In this document: positions 23,001-38,120 of the stretch, one piece after another | How the letters are laid out: every line of letters begins with the position of its first letter | How positions within the stretch are numbered: the stretch's first letter is position 1 | Assembly: GCF_032452875.1 (NCBI RefSeq) | Contig: NW_026893631.1 | Coordinates: 62,001-126,000, forward strand | Direction: 5' to 3' | DNA: 64,000 nt | Origin: Bos javanicus | Lineage: Eukaryota > Chordata > Mammalia > Artiodactyla > Bovidae | Position numbers and translations under genes: made by a program | Notes under the pieces: model-generated | What the model saw: the letters and a program-made list of their open reading frames with translations, nothing else | Database searches by the model: none | Told to the model about the DNA's origin: nothing

Positions 23001-24860
23001 ATCAGTGCATGGTAGCTACGTGATCAGTGCATGATCAGACCCGTGAGCAGTGCATGACAGCCACGTGATCAGTGCATGATAGCCACGTGATCAGTGCATG
23101 ATCAGTCACGTGATCAGTGCATGATCAGTCACGTGATCAGTGCATGATCAGCCACGTGATCAGTGCATGTCAGTCATGTGTCAGTGCATGATAGCCCGTG
23201 ATCAGTGCATGATCAGTCCCGTGATCAGTGCATGATCAGCCACGTGATCAGTGCATGATAGCTACGTGATCAGTGCATGATCAGTCACGTGATCAGTGCA
23301 TGGTAGCCACGTGATCAGTGCATGACAATCACGTGATCAGTGCATGATCAGTCACGTGATCAGTGCATGATAGCCACGTGATCAGTGCATGATCAGTCAC
23401 GTGATCAGTGCATGAAGTCACGTGATCAGTGCATGATAGTCACGTGATCAGTGCATGATCAGTCACGTGATCAGTGCATGATCAGCCACGTGATCAGTGC
23501 ATGATAGCCACGTGATCAGTGCATGATCAGCCACGTGATCAGTGCATGATCAGCCACGTGATCAGTGCATGATTGCCACGTGATCAGTGCATGATCAGTC
23601 ACGTGATCAGTGCATGATCAGGCACGTGATCAGTGCATGATCAGCCACGTGATCAGTGCATGATAGCCACGTGATCAGTGCATGATCAGTCACGTGATCA
23701 GTGTATGATCAGTCACGTGACAGTACATGGTAGCTACGTGATCAGTGCATGATCAGCCACGTGATAGTGCATGATAGCCACGTGATCAGTGCATGATCAG
23801 TCACGTGATCAGTGCATGATCAGTCATGTGATCAGTGCATGATCAGGCACGTGATCAGTGCATGATCAGCCACGTGATCAGTGCATGATAGCCACGTGAT
23901 CAGTGCATGATCAGTCACGTGATCAGTGCATGATCAGTCACGTGATCAGTGCATGATCAGCCACGTGATCAGTGCATGATCAATTACGTGATCAGTGCAT
24001 GATCAGTCACGTGATCAGTACATGGTAGCCACGTGATCAGTGCATGATCAGCCACGTGATCAGTGCATGATAGCCACGTGATCAGTGCATGATCAGTCAC
24101 GTGATCAGTGCATGATCAGTCACGTGATCAGTGCATGATAGCCACGTGATCAGTGCATGATCAGTCACGTGATCAGTGCATGATAGCCACGTGATCAGTG
24201 CATGATCAGCCACGTGATCAGTGCATGATAGCCACGTGATCAGTGCATGATCAGTCACGTGATCAGTGCATGATCAGCCACGTGATCAGTGCATGATCAG
24301 CCACGTGATCAGTGCATGATATCCACGTGATCAGTGCATGATCAGTCACGTGATCAGTACATGGTAGCTACGTGATCAGTGCATGATCAGCCACGTGATC
24401 AGTGCATGATAGCCACGTGATCAGTGCATGATCAGTCACGTGATCAGTGCATGATCAGTCACGTGATCAGTGCATGATCATTTACGTGATCAGTGCATGA
24501 TCAGTCACGTGACCAGTATATGGTAGCTACGTGATCATTCCATGATCAGCCACGTGAGCAGTGCATGATAGCCACGTGATCAGTGCATGATCAGTTACGT
24601 GAGCAGTGTATGATCAGCCACGTGATCAGTGCATGAGTGCCACGTGATCAGTGCATGATCAGTCACGTGACAGGTATGTGATCAGCCACGTGATCAGTGC
24701 ATGATCAGCCACGTGATCAGTGCATGATAGCCACGTGATCAGTGCATGATCAGTCACGTGATCAGTGCATGATCAGCCACGTGATCAGTGCATGATTAGT
24801 CACGTGATCAGTGTGTGATCAGCCACGTGAACAGTGCATGCTCAGTCACGTGATCAGGGC
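20067..24860. repeat. 23-bp repeats, 4.8 kb
   Basis: Contains the TATATGG doublet at 20876 and 21442, a CATCCGGGTG monomer near 22403, and GTCATGTGTCAG near 23168. The beginning repeats the order seen after block 2. Confidence 0.85.
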
Positions 24861-25096
24861 CTGCTGAGCTGAGTGATTCCTGTCTGCTCATCTGCTTGAC
24901 AATTGCCAGCTGAGCTGCATGATTCCTGCCTGTCATCTGCTTGACAATTGCCAGCTGTGCTGCGTAATTCCTGCCTGCTCAGCTGCTTGATTATTGCCAG
25001 CTGAGCAGCATGATTCCTCACAGCTGAGTTCCATGATTATTGCCTGCTGACTGTTTGATTCGTGCCTACTCAGCTCTTTGTTTATGGCCTCCAGAG
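24861..25096. repeat. 46-bp-dimer block 6
   Basis: 236 bp, ATG subtype. Private changes: CTGAGTGATTCC near its start and TTTATGGCCTCC near 25083 for TTTATTGCCTCC. Left member of a pair with block 7 at 1115 bp. Confidence 0.88.
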
Positions 25097-25975
25097 GCAC
25101 ATGATCAGTGTATGATAGCAAACATGATCAGCGCATGATCAGTCACATGATCAGCGCCATTAAGTCACGTGATCACTACATGATAGTCATGTGATCAGTC
25201 CATGCTCAGTCACGGTATCAGTGCATGATCAGCCACGTGATCAGTGCATGATAGCCACGTGATCAGTGCATGATCAGCCACGTGATCAGTGCATGATCAG
25301 TCACGTGATCAGTGCATGATTGCTACGTGATCAGTGCATGATCAGTCACGTGATCAGTGCATGATCAGGCACGTGATCAGTGCATGATCAGCCACGTGAT
25401 CAGTGCATGATAGCCACGTGATCAGTGCATGATCAGTCACGTGATGGGTGCATGATCAGCCACGTGAGTAGTGCATGATAGCCACGTGATCAGTGCATGA
25501 TCAGTCACGTGATCAGTGCATGATCAGTCACGTGATCAGTGCATGATCAGTCACGTGATCAGTGCATGATCAGCCACGTGATCAGTGCATGATAGCCACG
25601 TGATCAGTGCATGATCAGTCACGTGATCAGTGCATGATCAGTCACGTGATCAGTGCATGATCAGCCACGTGATCAGTGCATGATCAATTACGTGATCAGT
25701 GCATGATCAGTCACGTGATCAGTACATGGTAGCCACGTGATCAGTGCATGATCAGCCACGTGATCAGTGCATGATAGCCACGTGATCAGTGCATGATCAG
25801 TTGCGTGATCAGTGCATGATCAGCCACGTGATCAGTGCATGGTCAGACACGTGAACAGTGTATGATCAGCCACGTGATCAGTGCATGATATCCACGTGAT
25901 CAGTGCATGATCAATCACGTGATCAGTGTATGATCAGCCACGTGAACAGTGCATGCTCAGTCACGTGATCAGGGC
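25097..25975. repeat. 23-bp repeats, short spacer (879 bp)
   Basis: Two monomers shorter than the equivalent spacers at 9401 and 18907. It has a private GTGATGGGTGC monomer near 25443, apparently where repeats were lost. It matches 38121-38998 in length (878 bp). Confidence 0.85.
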
Positions 25976-26211
25976 CTGCTGAGCTGCGTGATTACTGTCT
26001 GCTCATCTGCTTGACAATTGCCAGCTGAGCTGCATGATTCCTGCCTGTCATCTGCTTGACAATTGCCAGCTGTGCTGCGTAATTCCTGCCTGCTCAGCTG
26101 CTTGATTATTGCCAGCTGAGCAGCATGATTCCTCACAGCTGAGTTCCATGATTATTGCCTGCTGACTGTTTGATTCGTGCCTACTCAGCTCTTTGTTTAT
26201 TGCCTCCAGAG
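25976..26211. repeat. 46-bp-dimer block 7
   Basis: 236 bp, ATG subtype, right member of the pair. Followed by the shoulder and four CAGCC monomers, as after blocks 2, 5 and 10. Confidence 0.88.
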
Positions 26212-29200
26212 GCACATGATCAGTGTATGATAGCAAACATGATCAGCGCATGATCAGTCACATGATCAGCGCCATTAAGTCACGTGATCACTACATGATA
26301 GTCATGTGATCAGTCCATGCTCAGTCACGGTATCAGTGCATGATCAGCCACGTGATCAGTGCATGATCAGCCACGTGATCAGTGCATGATCAGCCACGTG
26401 ATCAGTGCATGATCAGCCACGTGATCAGTGCATGATAGCCACGTGATCAGTGCATGATCAGTCACGTGATCAGTGCATGATCAGCCACGTGATCAGTGCA
26501 TGATCAGTCACGTGATCAGTATGATCAGCCACGTGATCAGTGCATGATAGCCACGTGATCAGTGCATGATCAGCCACGTGATCAGTGCATGATCAGTCAC
26601 GTGATCAGTGCATGATCAGCCACGTGATCAGTGCATGATCAGTCACGTGATCAGTGCATGATCAGCCACGTGATCAGTGCATGATAGCCACGTGATCAGT
26701 GCATGATCAGTCACGTGATCAGTGCATGATCAGCCACGTGATCAGTGCATGATCAGCCACGTGATCAGTGCATGATCAGCCACGTGATCAGTGCATGATA
26801 GCCACGTGATCAGTGCATGATCAGTCACGTGATCAGTGCATGATCAGTCACGTGATCAGTGCATGATCAGCGGCGTGATCAGTGCATGATCAGTCACGTG
26901 ATCAGTGCATGATCAGCCACGTGATCAGTGCATGATCAGCCACGTGATCAGTGCATGATCAGTCACGTGATCAGTGCATGATCAGCCACGTGATCAGTGC
27001 ATGATAGCCACGTGATCAGTGCATGATCAGCCACGTGATCAGTGCATGATCAGCCACGTGATCAGTGCATGATAGCTACGTGATCAGTGCATGATCAGTC
27101 ACGTGATCAGTGCATGATCAGCCACGTGATCAGTGCATGATCAGCCACGTGATCAGTGCATGATAGCCACGTGATCAGTGCATGATCAGTCACGTGATCA
27201 GTGCATGATCAGTCACGTGATCAGTGCATGATCAGCCACGTGATCAGTGCATGATCAGTCACGTGATCAGTGCATGATCAGCCACGTGATCAGTGTGTGA
27301 TCAGCCACGTGATCAGTGCATGATGAGCCACGTGATCAGTGCATGATCAATTCCGTGATCAGTGCATGATCAGTCACGTGATCAGTGCATGGTTGCTACG
27401 TGATCAGTGCATGATCAGCCACGTGATCAGTGCATGATAGCCACGTGATCAGTGCATGATCAGTCACGTGATCAGTGCATGATCAGTCACGTGATCAGTG
27501 CATGATCATTTACGTGATCAGTGCATGATCAGTCACGTGACCAGTATATGGTACCTACGTGATCATTGCATGATCAGCCACGTGAGAAGTGCATGACAGC
27601 CACGTGATCAGTGCATGATCAGTTACGTGATCAGTGTATGATCAGCCACGTGATCAGTGCATGAGTGCCACGTGATCAGTGCATGATCAGTCACGTGACA
27701 GTGTGTGATCAGCCACGTGATCAGTGCATGATCAGCCACGTGATCAGTGCATGATAGCCACGTGATCAGTGCATGATCAGTTACGTGATCAGTGCATGAT
27801 CAGCCACGTGATCAGTGCATGATAGCCACGTGATCAGTGCATGATCAGTCACGTGATCAGTGTGTGATCAGCCACGTGATCAGTGCATGATCAGTCACGT
27901 GATCAGTGCATGATCAATTACGTGATCAGTGCATGATCAGTCACGTGACCAGTACATGGATGCTACGTGATCATTGCATGATCAGCCACGTGAGCAGTGC
28001 ATGATAGCCACGTGATCAGTGCATGATCAGTCACGTGATCAGTGCATGATCAGTCACGTGATCAGTGCATGATCATTTACGTGATCAGTGCATGATCAGT
28101 CACGTGACCAGTATATGGTAGCCACGTGATCATTGCATGATCAGCCACGTGATCAGTGCATGATAGCCACGTGATCAGTGCATGATCAGTCACGTGATCA
28201 GTGTATGATCAGCCACGTGATCAGTGCATGAGTGCCACGTGATCAGTGCATGATCAGTCACGTGACAGTGTGTGATCAGCCACGTGATCAGTGCATGATC
28301 AGCCACGTGATCAGTGCATGATAGCCACGTGATCAGTGCATGATCAGTTACGTGATCAGTGCATGATCAGCCACGTGATCAGTGCATGATCAGACACGTG
28401 ATCAGTGCATGATCAGCCACGTGATCAGTGCATGATAGCCACGTGATCAGTGCATGATCAGTCACGTGATCAGTGCATGATCAGTCACGTGATCAGTGCA
28501 TGATCAGCCACGTGATCAGTGCATGATCAGTCACGTGATCAGTGCATGGTAGCTACGTGATCAGTGCATGATCAGCCACGTGATCAGTGCATGATAGCCA
28601 CGTGATCAGTGCATGATCAGCCACGTGATCAGTGCATGATCAGTCACGTGACCAGTGCATGATAGCTGCGTGATCAGTGCATGATCAGCCACGTGATCAG
28701 TGCATGATAGCCACGTGATCAGTGCATGATAGCCACGTGATCAGTGCATGATCAGTCACGTGATCAGTGCATGATCAGTCACATGATCAGTATATGATAG
28801 CTACGTGATCAGTGCATGATCAGCCACGTGATCAGTGCATGATAGCCACGTGATCAGTGCATGATCAGTCACGTGATCAGTGCATGATCAGCTGCGTGAT
28901 CAGTGCATGATCAGCCACGTGATCAGTGCATGATAGCCACGTGATCAGTGCATGATCAGTCACGTGATCAGTGCATGATCAGTCACGTGATCAGTGCATG
29001 ATCAGCCACGTGATCAGTGCATGATCAGCCACGTGATCAGTGCATGATCAATTACGTGATCAGTGCATGATCAGTCACGTGACCAGTACATGGTAGCTAC
29101 GTGATCATTGCATGATCAGCCACGTGATCAGTGCATGATAGCCACGTGATCAGTGCATGATCAGTCACGTGATCAGTGCATGATCATCCACGTGATCAGT

Positions 29201-31669
29201 GCATGATCAGTCACGTGATCAGTGCATGATCAGCCACGTGATCAGTGCATGATAGCCACGTGATGAGTGCATGATAGCCAGATGATCAGTGCATGATCAG
29301 TCACGTGATCAGTGCATGATCAGCCACGTGATCAGTGCATGATAGCCACGTGATCAGTGCATGATCAGTCACGTGATCAGTGCATGATAGCCACGTGATC
29401 AGTGCATGATCAGCCACGTGATCAGTGCATGATAGCCACGTGATCAGTGCATGATCAGTCACGTGATCAGTGCATGATCAGCCACGTGATCAGTGCATGA
29501 TCAGTCACGTGATCAGTGCATGATCAGCCACGTGATCAGTGCATGATAGCCACGTGATCAGTGCATGATCAGTCACGTGATCAGTGCATGATCAGTCACG
29601 TGATCAGTGCATGATCAGCCACGTGATCAGTGCATGATCAATCGCGTGATCAGTGCATGATAGCTACGTGATCAGTGCATGATCAGCCACGTGATCAGTG
29701 CATGATAGCCACGTGATCAGTGCATGATAGCCACGTGATCAGTGCATGATCAGTCACGTGATCAGTGCATGATCAGCCACGTGATCAGTGCATGATCAGC
29801 CACGTGATCAGTATGACCAGCCACGTGATCAGTGCATGATAGCCACGTGATCAGTGCATGATCAGTCACGTGATCAGTGCATGATCAGTCACGTGATCAG
29901 TGCATGATCAGCCACGTGATCAGTGCATGATCAGCCACGTGATCAGTGCATGATCAATTACGTGATCAGTGCATGATCAGTCACGTGATCAGTGCATGGT
30001 AGCTACGTGATCAGTGCATGATCAGCCCGTGATCAGTGCATGATAGCCACGTGATCAGTGCATGATAGCCACGTGATCAGTGCATGATCAGTCACGTGAT
30101 CAGTGCATGATCAGTCACGTGATCAGTGCATGATCAGCCACGTGATCAGTGCATGATCAGTCATGTGTCAGTGCATGATAGCCCGTGATCAGTGCATGAT
30201 CAGTCCCGTGATCAGTGCATGATCAGCCACGTGATCAGTGCATGATAGCTACGTGATCAGTGCATGATCAGTCACGTGATCAGTGCATGATAGCCACGTG
30301 ATCAGTGCATGACAATTACGTGATCAGTGCATGATCAGTCACGTGATCAGTGCATGATAGCCACGTGATCAGTGCATGATCAGTCACGTGATCAGTGCAT
30401 TCAGTCACGTGATCAGTGCATGATAGTCATGTGATCAGTGCATGATCAGTCACGTGATCAGTGCATGATCAGCCACGTGATCAGTGCATGATAGCCACGT
30501 GATCAGTGCATGATCAGCCACGTGATCAGTGCATGATCAGCCACGTGATCAGTGCATGATAGCCACGTGATCAGTGCATGATCAGTCACGTGATCAGTGC
30601 ATGATCAGGCACGTGATCAGTGCATGATCAGCCACGTGATCAGTGCATGATAGCCACGTGATCAGTGCATGATCAGTCACGTGATCAGTGTATGATCAGT
30701 CACGTGACAGTACATGGTAGCTACGTGATCAGTGCATGATCAGCCACGTGATCAGTGCATGATAGCCACGTGATCAGTGCATGATCAGTCACGTGATCAG
30801 TGCATGATCAGTCACGTGATCAGTGCATGATCAGGCACGTGATCAGTGCATGATCAGCCACGTGATCAGTGCATGATAGCCACGTGATCAGTGCATGATC
30901 AGTCACGTGATCAGTGCATGATCAGTCACGTGATCAGTGCATGATCAGCCACGTGATCAGTGCATGATCAGTCACGTGATCAGTGCATGATCAGTCACGT
31001 GATCAGTGCATGATAGCCACGTGATCAGTGCATGATCAGCCACGTGATCAGTGCATGATAGCCACGTGATCAGTGCATGATCAGTCACGTGATCAGTGCA
31101 TGATCAGTCACGTGATCAGTGCATGATCAGCCACGTGATCAGTGCATGATCAGTCACGTGATCAGTACATGGTAGCTACGTGATCATTGCATGATCAGCC
31201 ACGTGAGCAGTGCATGATAGCCACGTGATCAGTGCATGATCAGTCACGTGATCAGTACATGATCAGTCACGTGAACAGTGCATGATCATTTACGTGATCT
31301 GTGCATGATCAGTCACGTGACCAGTATATGGTTGCTACGTGATCATTCCATGATCAGCCACGTGAGCAGTGCATGATAGCCACCTGATGTGTGCATGATC
31401 AGTTACGTGAGCAGAATATGATCAGCCACGTGATCAGTGCATGAGTGCCACGTGATCAGTGCATGATCAGTCACGTGACAGGTATGTGATAAGCCACGTG
31501 AACAGTGCATGATCAGCCACGTGATCAGTGCATGATCAGCCACGTGATCAGTGCATGATCAGTCACGTGATCAGTGCATGATCAGCCACGTGATCAGTGC
31601 ATGATCAGTCACGTGATAGGAGTGTGATCAGCCAGGTGAACAGTGCATGCTCAGTCACGTGATCAGGGC
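26212..31669. repeat. 23-bp repeats, 5.5 kb
   Basis: TATATGG doublet at 27545 and 28112. Private monomers include CAGCGGCG near 26870, CAATTCCG near 27350, CAGCTGCG near 28890 and CAATCGCG near 29640. The GTCATGTGTCAG marker is near 30160. The end (31375-31430) repeats the pre-block GATGTGTGC pattern. Confidence 0.85.
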
Positions 31670-31905
31670 CTGCTGAGCTGCGTGATTACTGTCTGCTCAT
31701 CTGCTTGACAATTGCCAGCTGAGCTGCACGATTCCTGCCTGTCATCTGCTTGACAATTGCCAGCTGTGCTGCGTAATTCCTGCCTGCTCAGCTGCTTGAT
31801 TATTGCCAGCTGAGCAGCATGATTCCTCACAGCTGAGTTCCATGATTATTGCCTGCTGACTGTTTGATTCGTGCCTACTCAGCTCTTTGTTTATTGCCTC
31901 CAGAG
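31670..31905. repeat. 46-bp-dimer block 8
   Basis: 236 bp, ACG subtype. Unpaired: its neighbours are 5694 and 6215 bp away. After the shoulder the array continues directly with CAGTCACG and a shortened GTATGATCAGCC monomer, unlike either block class. Confidence 0.88.
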
Positions 31906-34900
31906 GCACATGATCAGTGTATGATAGCAAACATGATCAGCGCATGATCAGTCACATGATCAGCGCCATTAAGTCACGTGATCACTACATGATAGTCATG
32001 TGATCAGTCCATGCTCAGTCACGGTATCAGTGCATGATCAGCCACGTGATCAGTGCATGATCAGTCACGTGATCAGTATGATCAGCCACGTGATCAGTGC
32101 ATGATCAGTCACGTGATCAGTGCATGATCAATTACGTGATCAGTGCATGATCAGTCACGTGATCAGTGCATGATAGCCACGTGATCAGTGCATGATCAGC
32201 CACGTGATCAGTGCATGATAGCCACGTGATCAGTGCATGATCAGTCACGTGATCAGTGCATGATCAGCCACGTGATCAGTGCATGATCAGTCACGTGATC
32301 AGTGCATGATCAGCCACGTGATCAGTGCATGATAGCCACGTGATCAGTGCATGATAGCCACGTGATCAGTGCATGATCAGTCACGTGATCAGTGCATGAT
32401 CAGCCACGTGATCAGTGCATGATAGCCACGTGATCAGTGCATGATCAGTCACGTGATCAGTGCATGATAGCCACGTGATCAGTGCATGATCAGCCACGTG
32501 ATCAGTGCATGATAGCCACGTGATCAGTGCATGATCAGTCACGTGATCAGTGCATGATCAGCCACGTGATCAGTGCATGATCAGCCACGTGATCAGTGCA
32601 TGATCAGCACGTGATCAGTGCATGATAGCCACGTGATCAGTGCATGATCAGTCACGTGATCAGTGCATGATCAGTCACGTGATCAGTGCATGATCAGCCA
32701 CGTGATCAGTGCATGATCAGTCACGTGATCAGTGCATGATAGCCACGTGATCAGTGCATGATCAGCCACGTGATCAGTGCATGATAGCCACGTGATCAGT
32801 GCATGATAGCCACGTGATCAGTGCATGATCAGTCACGTGATCAGTGCATGATAGCCACGTGATCAGTGCATGATCAGCCACGTGATCAGTGCATGATAGC
32901 CACGTGATCAGTGCATGATCAGCCACGTGATCAGTGCATGATCAGTCACGTGATCAGTGCATGATCAGTCACGTGATCAGTGCATGATCAGCCACGTGAT
33001 CAGTGCATGATCAGCCACGTGATCAGTGCATGATCAGTTACGTGATCAGTGCATGATCAGTCACGTGATCAGTGCATGATAGCTACGTGATCAGTGCATG
33101 ATCAGCCCGTGATCAGTGCATGATAGCCACGTGATCAGTGCATGATCAGCCACGTGATCAGTGCATGATCAGTCACGTGATCAGTGCATGATCAGCCACG
33201 TGATCAGTGCATGATCAATTACGTGATCAGTGCATGATCAGTCACGTGACCAGTGCATGGTAGCTACGTGATCAGTGCATGATCAGCCACGTGATCAGTG
33301 CATGATAGCCACGTGATCAGTGCATGATCAGTCACGTGATCAGTGCATGATCAGCCACGTGATCAGTGCATGATCAGTCACGTGATCAGTGCATGATCAG
33401 CCACGTGATCAGTGCATGATAGCCACGTGATCAGTGCATGATAGCCACGTGATCAGTGCATGATCAGTCACGTGATCAGTGCATGATCAGCCACGTGATC
33501 AGTGCATGATAGCCACGTGATCAGTGCATGATCAGTCACGTGATCAGTGCATGATAGCCACGTGATCAGTGCATGATCAGCCACGTGATCAGTGCATGAT
33601 AGCCACGTGATCAGTGCATGATCAGTCACGTGATCAGTGCATGATCAGCCACGTGATCAGTGCATGATCAGTCACGTGATCAGTGCATGATCAGCCACGT
33701 GATCAGTGCATGATATCCACGTGATCAGTGCATGATCAGTCACGTGATCAGTGCATGATCAGTCACGTGATCAGTGCATGATCAGCCACGTGATCAGTGC
33801 ATGATCAGTCACGTGATCAGTGCATGATCATTTACGTGATCAGTGCATGATCAGTCACGTGATCAGTGCATGGTAGCTACGTGATCATTGCATGATCAGC
33901 CACGTGATCAGTGCATGATAGCCACGTGATCAGTGCATGATCAGTCACGTGATCAGTGTATGATCAGCCACGTGATCAGTGCATGAGTGCCACGTGATCA
34001 GTGCATGATCAGTCACGTGACAGTGTGTGATCAGCCACGTGATCAGTGCATGATCAGCCACGTGATCAGTGCATGATAGCCACGTGATCAGTGCATGATC
34101 AGTCACGTGATCAGTGCATGATCAGTCACGTGATCAGTGCATGATCAGCCACGTGATCAGTGCATGATCAGCCACGTGATCAGTGCATGATAGCCACGTG
34201 ATCAGTGCATGATCAGTCACGTGATCAGTGCATGATCAGTCACGTGATCAGTGCATGATCAGCCACGTGATCAGTGCATGATCAGTCACGTGATCAGTGC
34301 ATGATAGCTACGTGATCAGTGCATGATCAGCCACGTGATCAGTGCATGATAGCCACGTGATCAGTGCATGATAGCCACGTGATCAGTGCATGATCAGTCA
34401 CGTGATCAGTGCATGATCAGCCACGTGATCAGTGCATGACAGGCACGTGATCAGTATGATCAGCCACGTGATCAGTGCATGATAGCCACGTGATCAGTGC
34501 ATGATCAGTCACGTGATCAGTGCATGATCAGTCACGTGATCAGTGCATGATCAGCCACGTGATCAGTGCATGATCAGCCACGTGATCAGTGCATGATCAA
34601 TTACGTGATCAGTGCATGATCAGTCACGTGATCAGTGCATGGTAGCTACGTGATCAGTGCATGATCAGCCACGTGATCAGTGCATGATAGCCACGTGATC
34701 AGTGCATGATCAGCCACGTGATCAGTGCATGATCAGTCACGTGATCAGTGCATGATCAGTCACGTGATCAGTGCATGATCAGCCACGTGATCAGTGCATG
34801 TCAGTCATGTGTCAGTGCATGATAGCGCCATGATCAGTGCATGATCAGTCCCGTGATCAGTGCATGATCAGCCAGTGATCAGTGCATGATAGCCACGTGA

Positions 34901-37884
34901 TCAGTGCATGATCAGTCACGTGATCAGTGCATGATCAGCCACGTGATCAGTGCATGATCAGTCACGTGATCAGTGCATGATAGCTGCGTGATCAGTGCAT
35001 GATCAGCCACGTGATCAGTGCATGATAGCCACGTGATCAGTGCATGATCAGTCACGTGATCAGTGCATGATCAGCCACGTGATCAGTGCATGATCAGCCA
35101 CGTGATCAGTGCATGATCAGTCACGTGATCAGTGCATGATCAGTTACGTGATCAGTGCATGATCAGTCACGTGATCAGTGCATGGTAGCTACGTGATCAG
35201 TGCATGATCAGCCACGTGATCAGTGCATGATAGCCACGTGATCAGTGCATGATCAGTCACGTGATCAGTGCATGATCAGTCACGTGATCAGTGCATGATC
35301 ATTTACGTGATCAGTGCATGATCAGTCACGTGATCAGTGCATGGTACCTACGTGATCATTGCATGATCAGCCACGTGATCAGTGCATGATAGCCACGTGA
35401 TCAGTGCATGATCAGTCACGTGATCAGTGCATGATCAGCCACGTGATCAGTGCATGAGTGCCACGTGATCAGTGCATGATCAGTCACGTGATCAGTGCAT
35501 GATCAGTCACGTGATCAGTGCATGATCAGTCACGTGATCAGTGCATGATCAGTCACGTGATCAGTGCATGATCAGCCACGTGATCAGTGCATGATCAGCC
35601 ACGTGATCAGTGCATGATCAGCCACGTGATCAGTGCATGATCAGTCACGTGATCAGTGCATGATCAGCCACGTGATCAGTGCATGATCAGTCACGTGATC
35701 AGTGCATGATCAGCCACGTGATCGTGTGTGATCAGCCACGTGATCAGTGCATGATGAGTCACGTGATCAGTGCATGATCAATTACGTGATCAGTGCATGA
35801 TCAGTCACGTGACCAGTACATGGTTGCTACGTGATCATTGCATGATCAGCCACGTGAGCAGTGCATGATAGCCACGTGATCAGTGCATGATCAGTCACGT
35901 GATCAGTGCATGATCAGTCACGTGATCAGTGCATGATCATTTACGTGATCAGTGCATGATCAGTCACGTGACCAGTATATGGTACCTACGTGATCATTGC
36001 ATGATCAGCCACGTGATCAGTGCATGATAGCCACGTGATCAGTGCATGATCAGTTACGTGAGCAGTGTATGATCAGCCACGTGATCAGTGCATGAGTGCC
36101 ACGTGATCAGTGCATGATCAGTCACGTGACAGTGTGTGATCAGCCACGTGATCAGTGCATGATCAGCCACGTGATCAGTGCATGATAGCCACGTGATCAG
36201 TGCATGATCAGTTACGTGATCAGTGTATGATCAGCCACGTGATCAGTGCATGATAGCCACGTGATCAGTGCATGATCAGTCACGTGATCAGTGCATGATC
36301 AGCCACGTGATCAGTGCATGATCAGTCACGTGATCAGTGCATGATCAATTACGTGATCAGTGCATGATCAGTCACGTGATCAGTACATGGATGCTACGTG
36401 ATCATTGCATGATCAGCCACGTGATCAGTGCATGATAGCCACGTGATCAGTGCATGATCAGTCACGTGATCAGTGCATGATCAGTCACTGATCAGTGCAT
36501 GATCATTTACGTGATCAGTGCATGATCAGTCACGTGACCAGTATATGGTAGCCACGTGATCATTGCATGATCAGCCACGTGATCAGTGCATGATAGCCAC
36601 GTGATCAGTGCATGATCAGTCACGTGATCAGTGTATGATCAGCCACGTGATCAGTGCATGAGTGCCACGTGATCAGTGCATGATCAGTCACGTGACAGTG
36701 TGTGATCAGCCACGTGATCAGTGCATGATCAGCCACGTGATCAGTGCATGATAGCCACGTGATCAGTGCATGATCAGTTACGTGATCAGTGCATGATCAG
36801 CCACGTGATCAGTGCATGATCAGACACGTGATCAGTGCATGATCAGCCACGTGATCAGTGCATGATATCCACGTGATCAGTGCATGATCAGTCACGTGAT
36901 CAGTGCATGATCAGTCACGTGATCAGTGCATGATCAGCCACGTGATCAGTGCATGATCAGTCACGTGATCAGTGCATGATAGCTGCGTGATCAGTGCATG
37001 ATCAGCCACGTGATCAGTGCATGATAGCCACGTGATCAGTGCATGATAGCCACGTGATCAGTGCATGATCAGTCACGTGATCAGTGCATGATCAGTCACG
37101 TGATCAGTGCATGATAGCCACGTGATCAGTGCATGATCAGCCACGTGATCAGTGCATGATAGCCACGTGATCAGTGCATGATCAGTCACGTGATCAGTGC
37201 ATGATCAGCCACGTGATCAGTGCATGATCAGCCACGTGATCAGTGCATGATAGCCACGTGATCAGTGCATGATCAGTCACGTGATCAGTGCATGATCAGT
37301 CACGTGATCAGTGCATGATCAGCCACGTGATCAGTGCATGATCAGCCACGTGATCAGTGCATGATCAATTACGTGATCAGTGCATGATCAGTCACGTGAT
37401 CAGTACATGGTAGCTACGTGATCAGTGCATGATCAGCCACGTGATCAGTGCATGATAGCCACGTGATCAGTGCATGATCAGTCACGTGATCAGTGCATGA
37501 TCATCCACGTGATCAGTGCATGATCAGTCACGTGATCAGTGCATGATCAGCCACGTGATCAGTGCATGATAGCCACGTGATCAGTGCATGATAGCCACGT
37601 GATCAGTGCATGATCAGTCACGTGATCAGTGCATGATCAGCCACGTGATCAGTGCATGATAGCCACGTGATCAGTGCATGATCAGTCACGTGATCAGTGC
37701 ATGATCAGCCACGTGATCAGTGCATGATCAGCCACGTGATCAGTGCATGATCAGCCACGTGATCAGTGCATGATCAGTCACGTGATCAGTGCATGATCAG
37801 CCACGTGATCAGTGCATGATCAGTCACGTGATCAGTGTGTGATCAGCCACGTGAACAGTGCATGCTCAGTCACGTGATCAGGGC
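31906..37884. repeat. 23-bp repeats, 6.0 kb
   Basis: Regular alternation of CAGCC, ATAGCC and CAGTC monomers, with the TATATGG doublet at 35976 and 36542 and the ATGATGAGTC marker at 35751. GTCATGTGTCAG lies near 34800, followed by GATAGCGCCATG. Confidence 0.85.
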
Positions 37885-38120
37885 CTGCTGAGCTGCGTGA
37901 TTACTGTCTGCTCATCTGCTTGACAATTGCCAGCTGAGCTGCATGATTCCTGCCTGTCATCTGCTTGACAATTGCCAGCTGTGCTGCGTAATTCCTGCCT
38001 GCTCAGCTGCTTGATTATTGCCAGCTGAGCAGCATGATTCCTCACAGCTGAGTTCCATGATTATTGCCTGCTGACTGTTTGATTCGTGCCTACTCAGCTC
38101 TTTGTTTATTGCCTCCAGAG
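37885..38120. repeat. 46-bp-dimer block 9
   Basis: 236 bp, ATG subtype, left member of a pair with block 10 at 1114 bp. It lies 13024 bp from block 6, as block 10 does (13023 bp) from block 7. Confidence 0.88.
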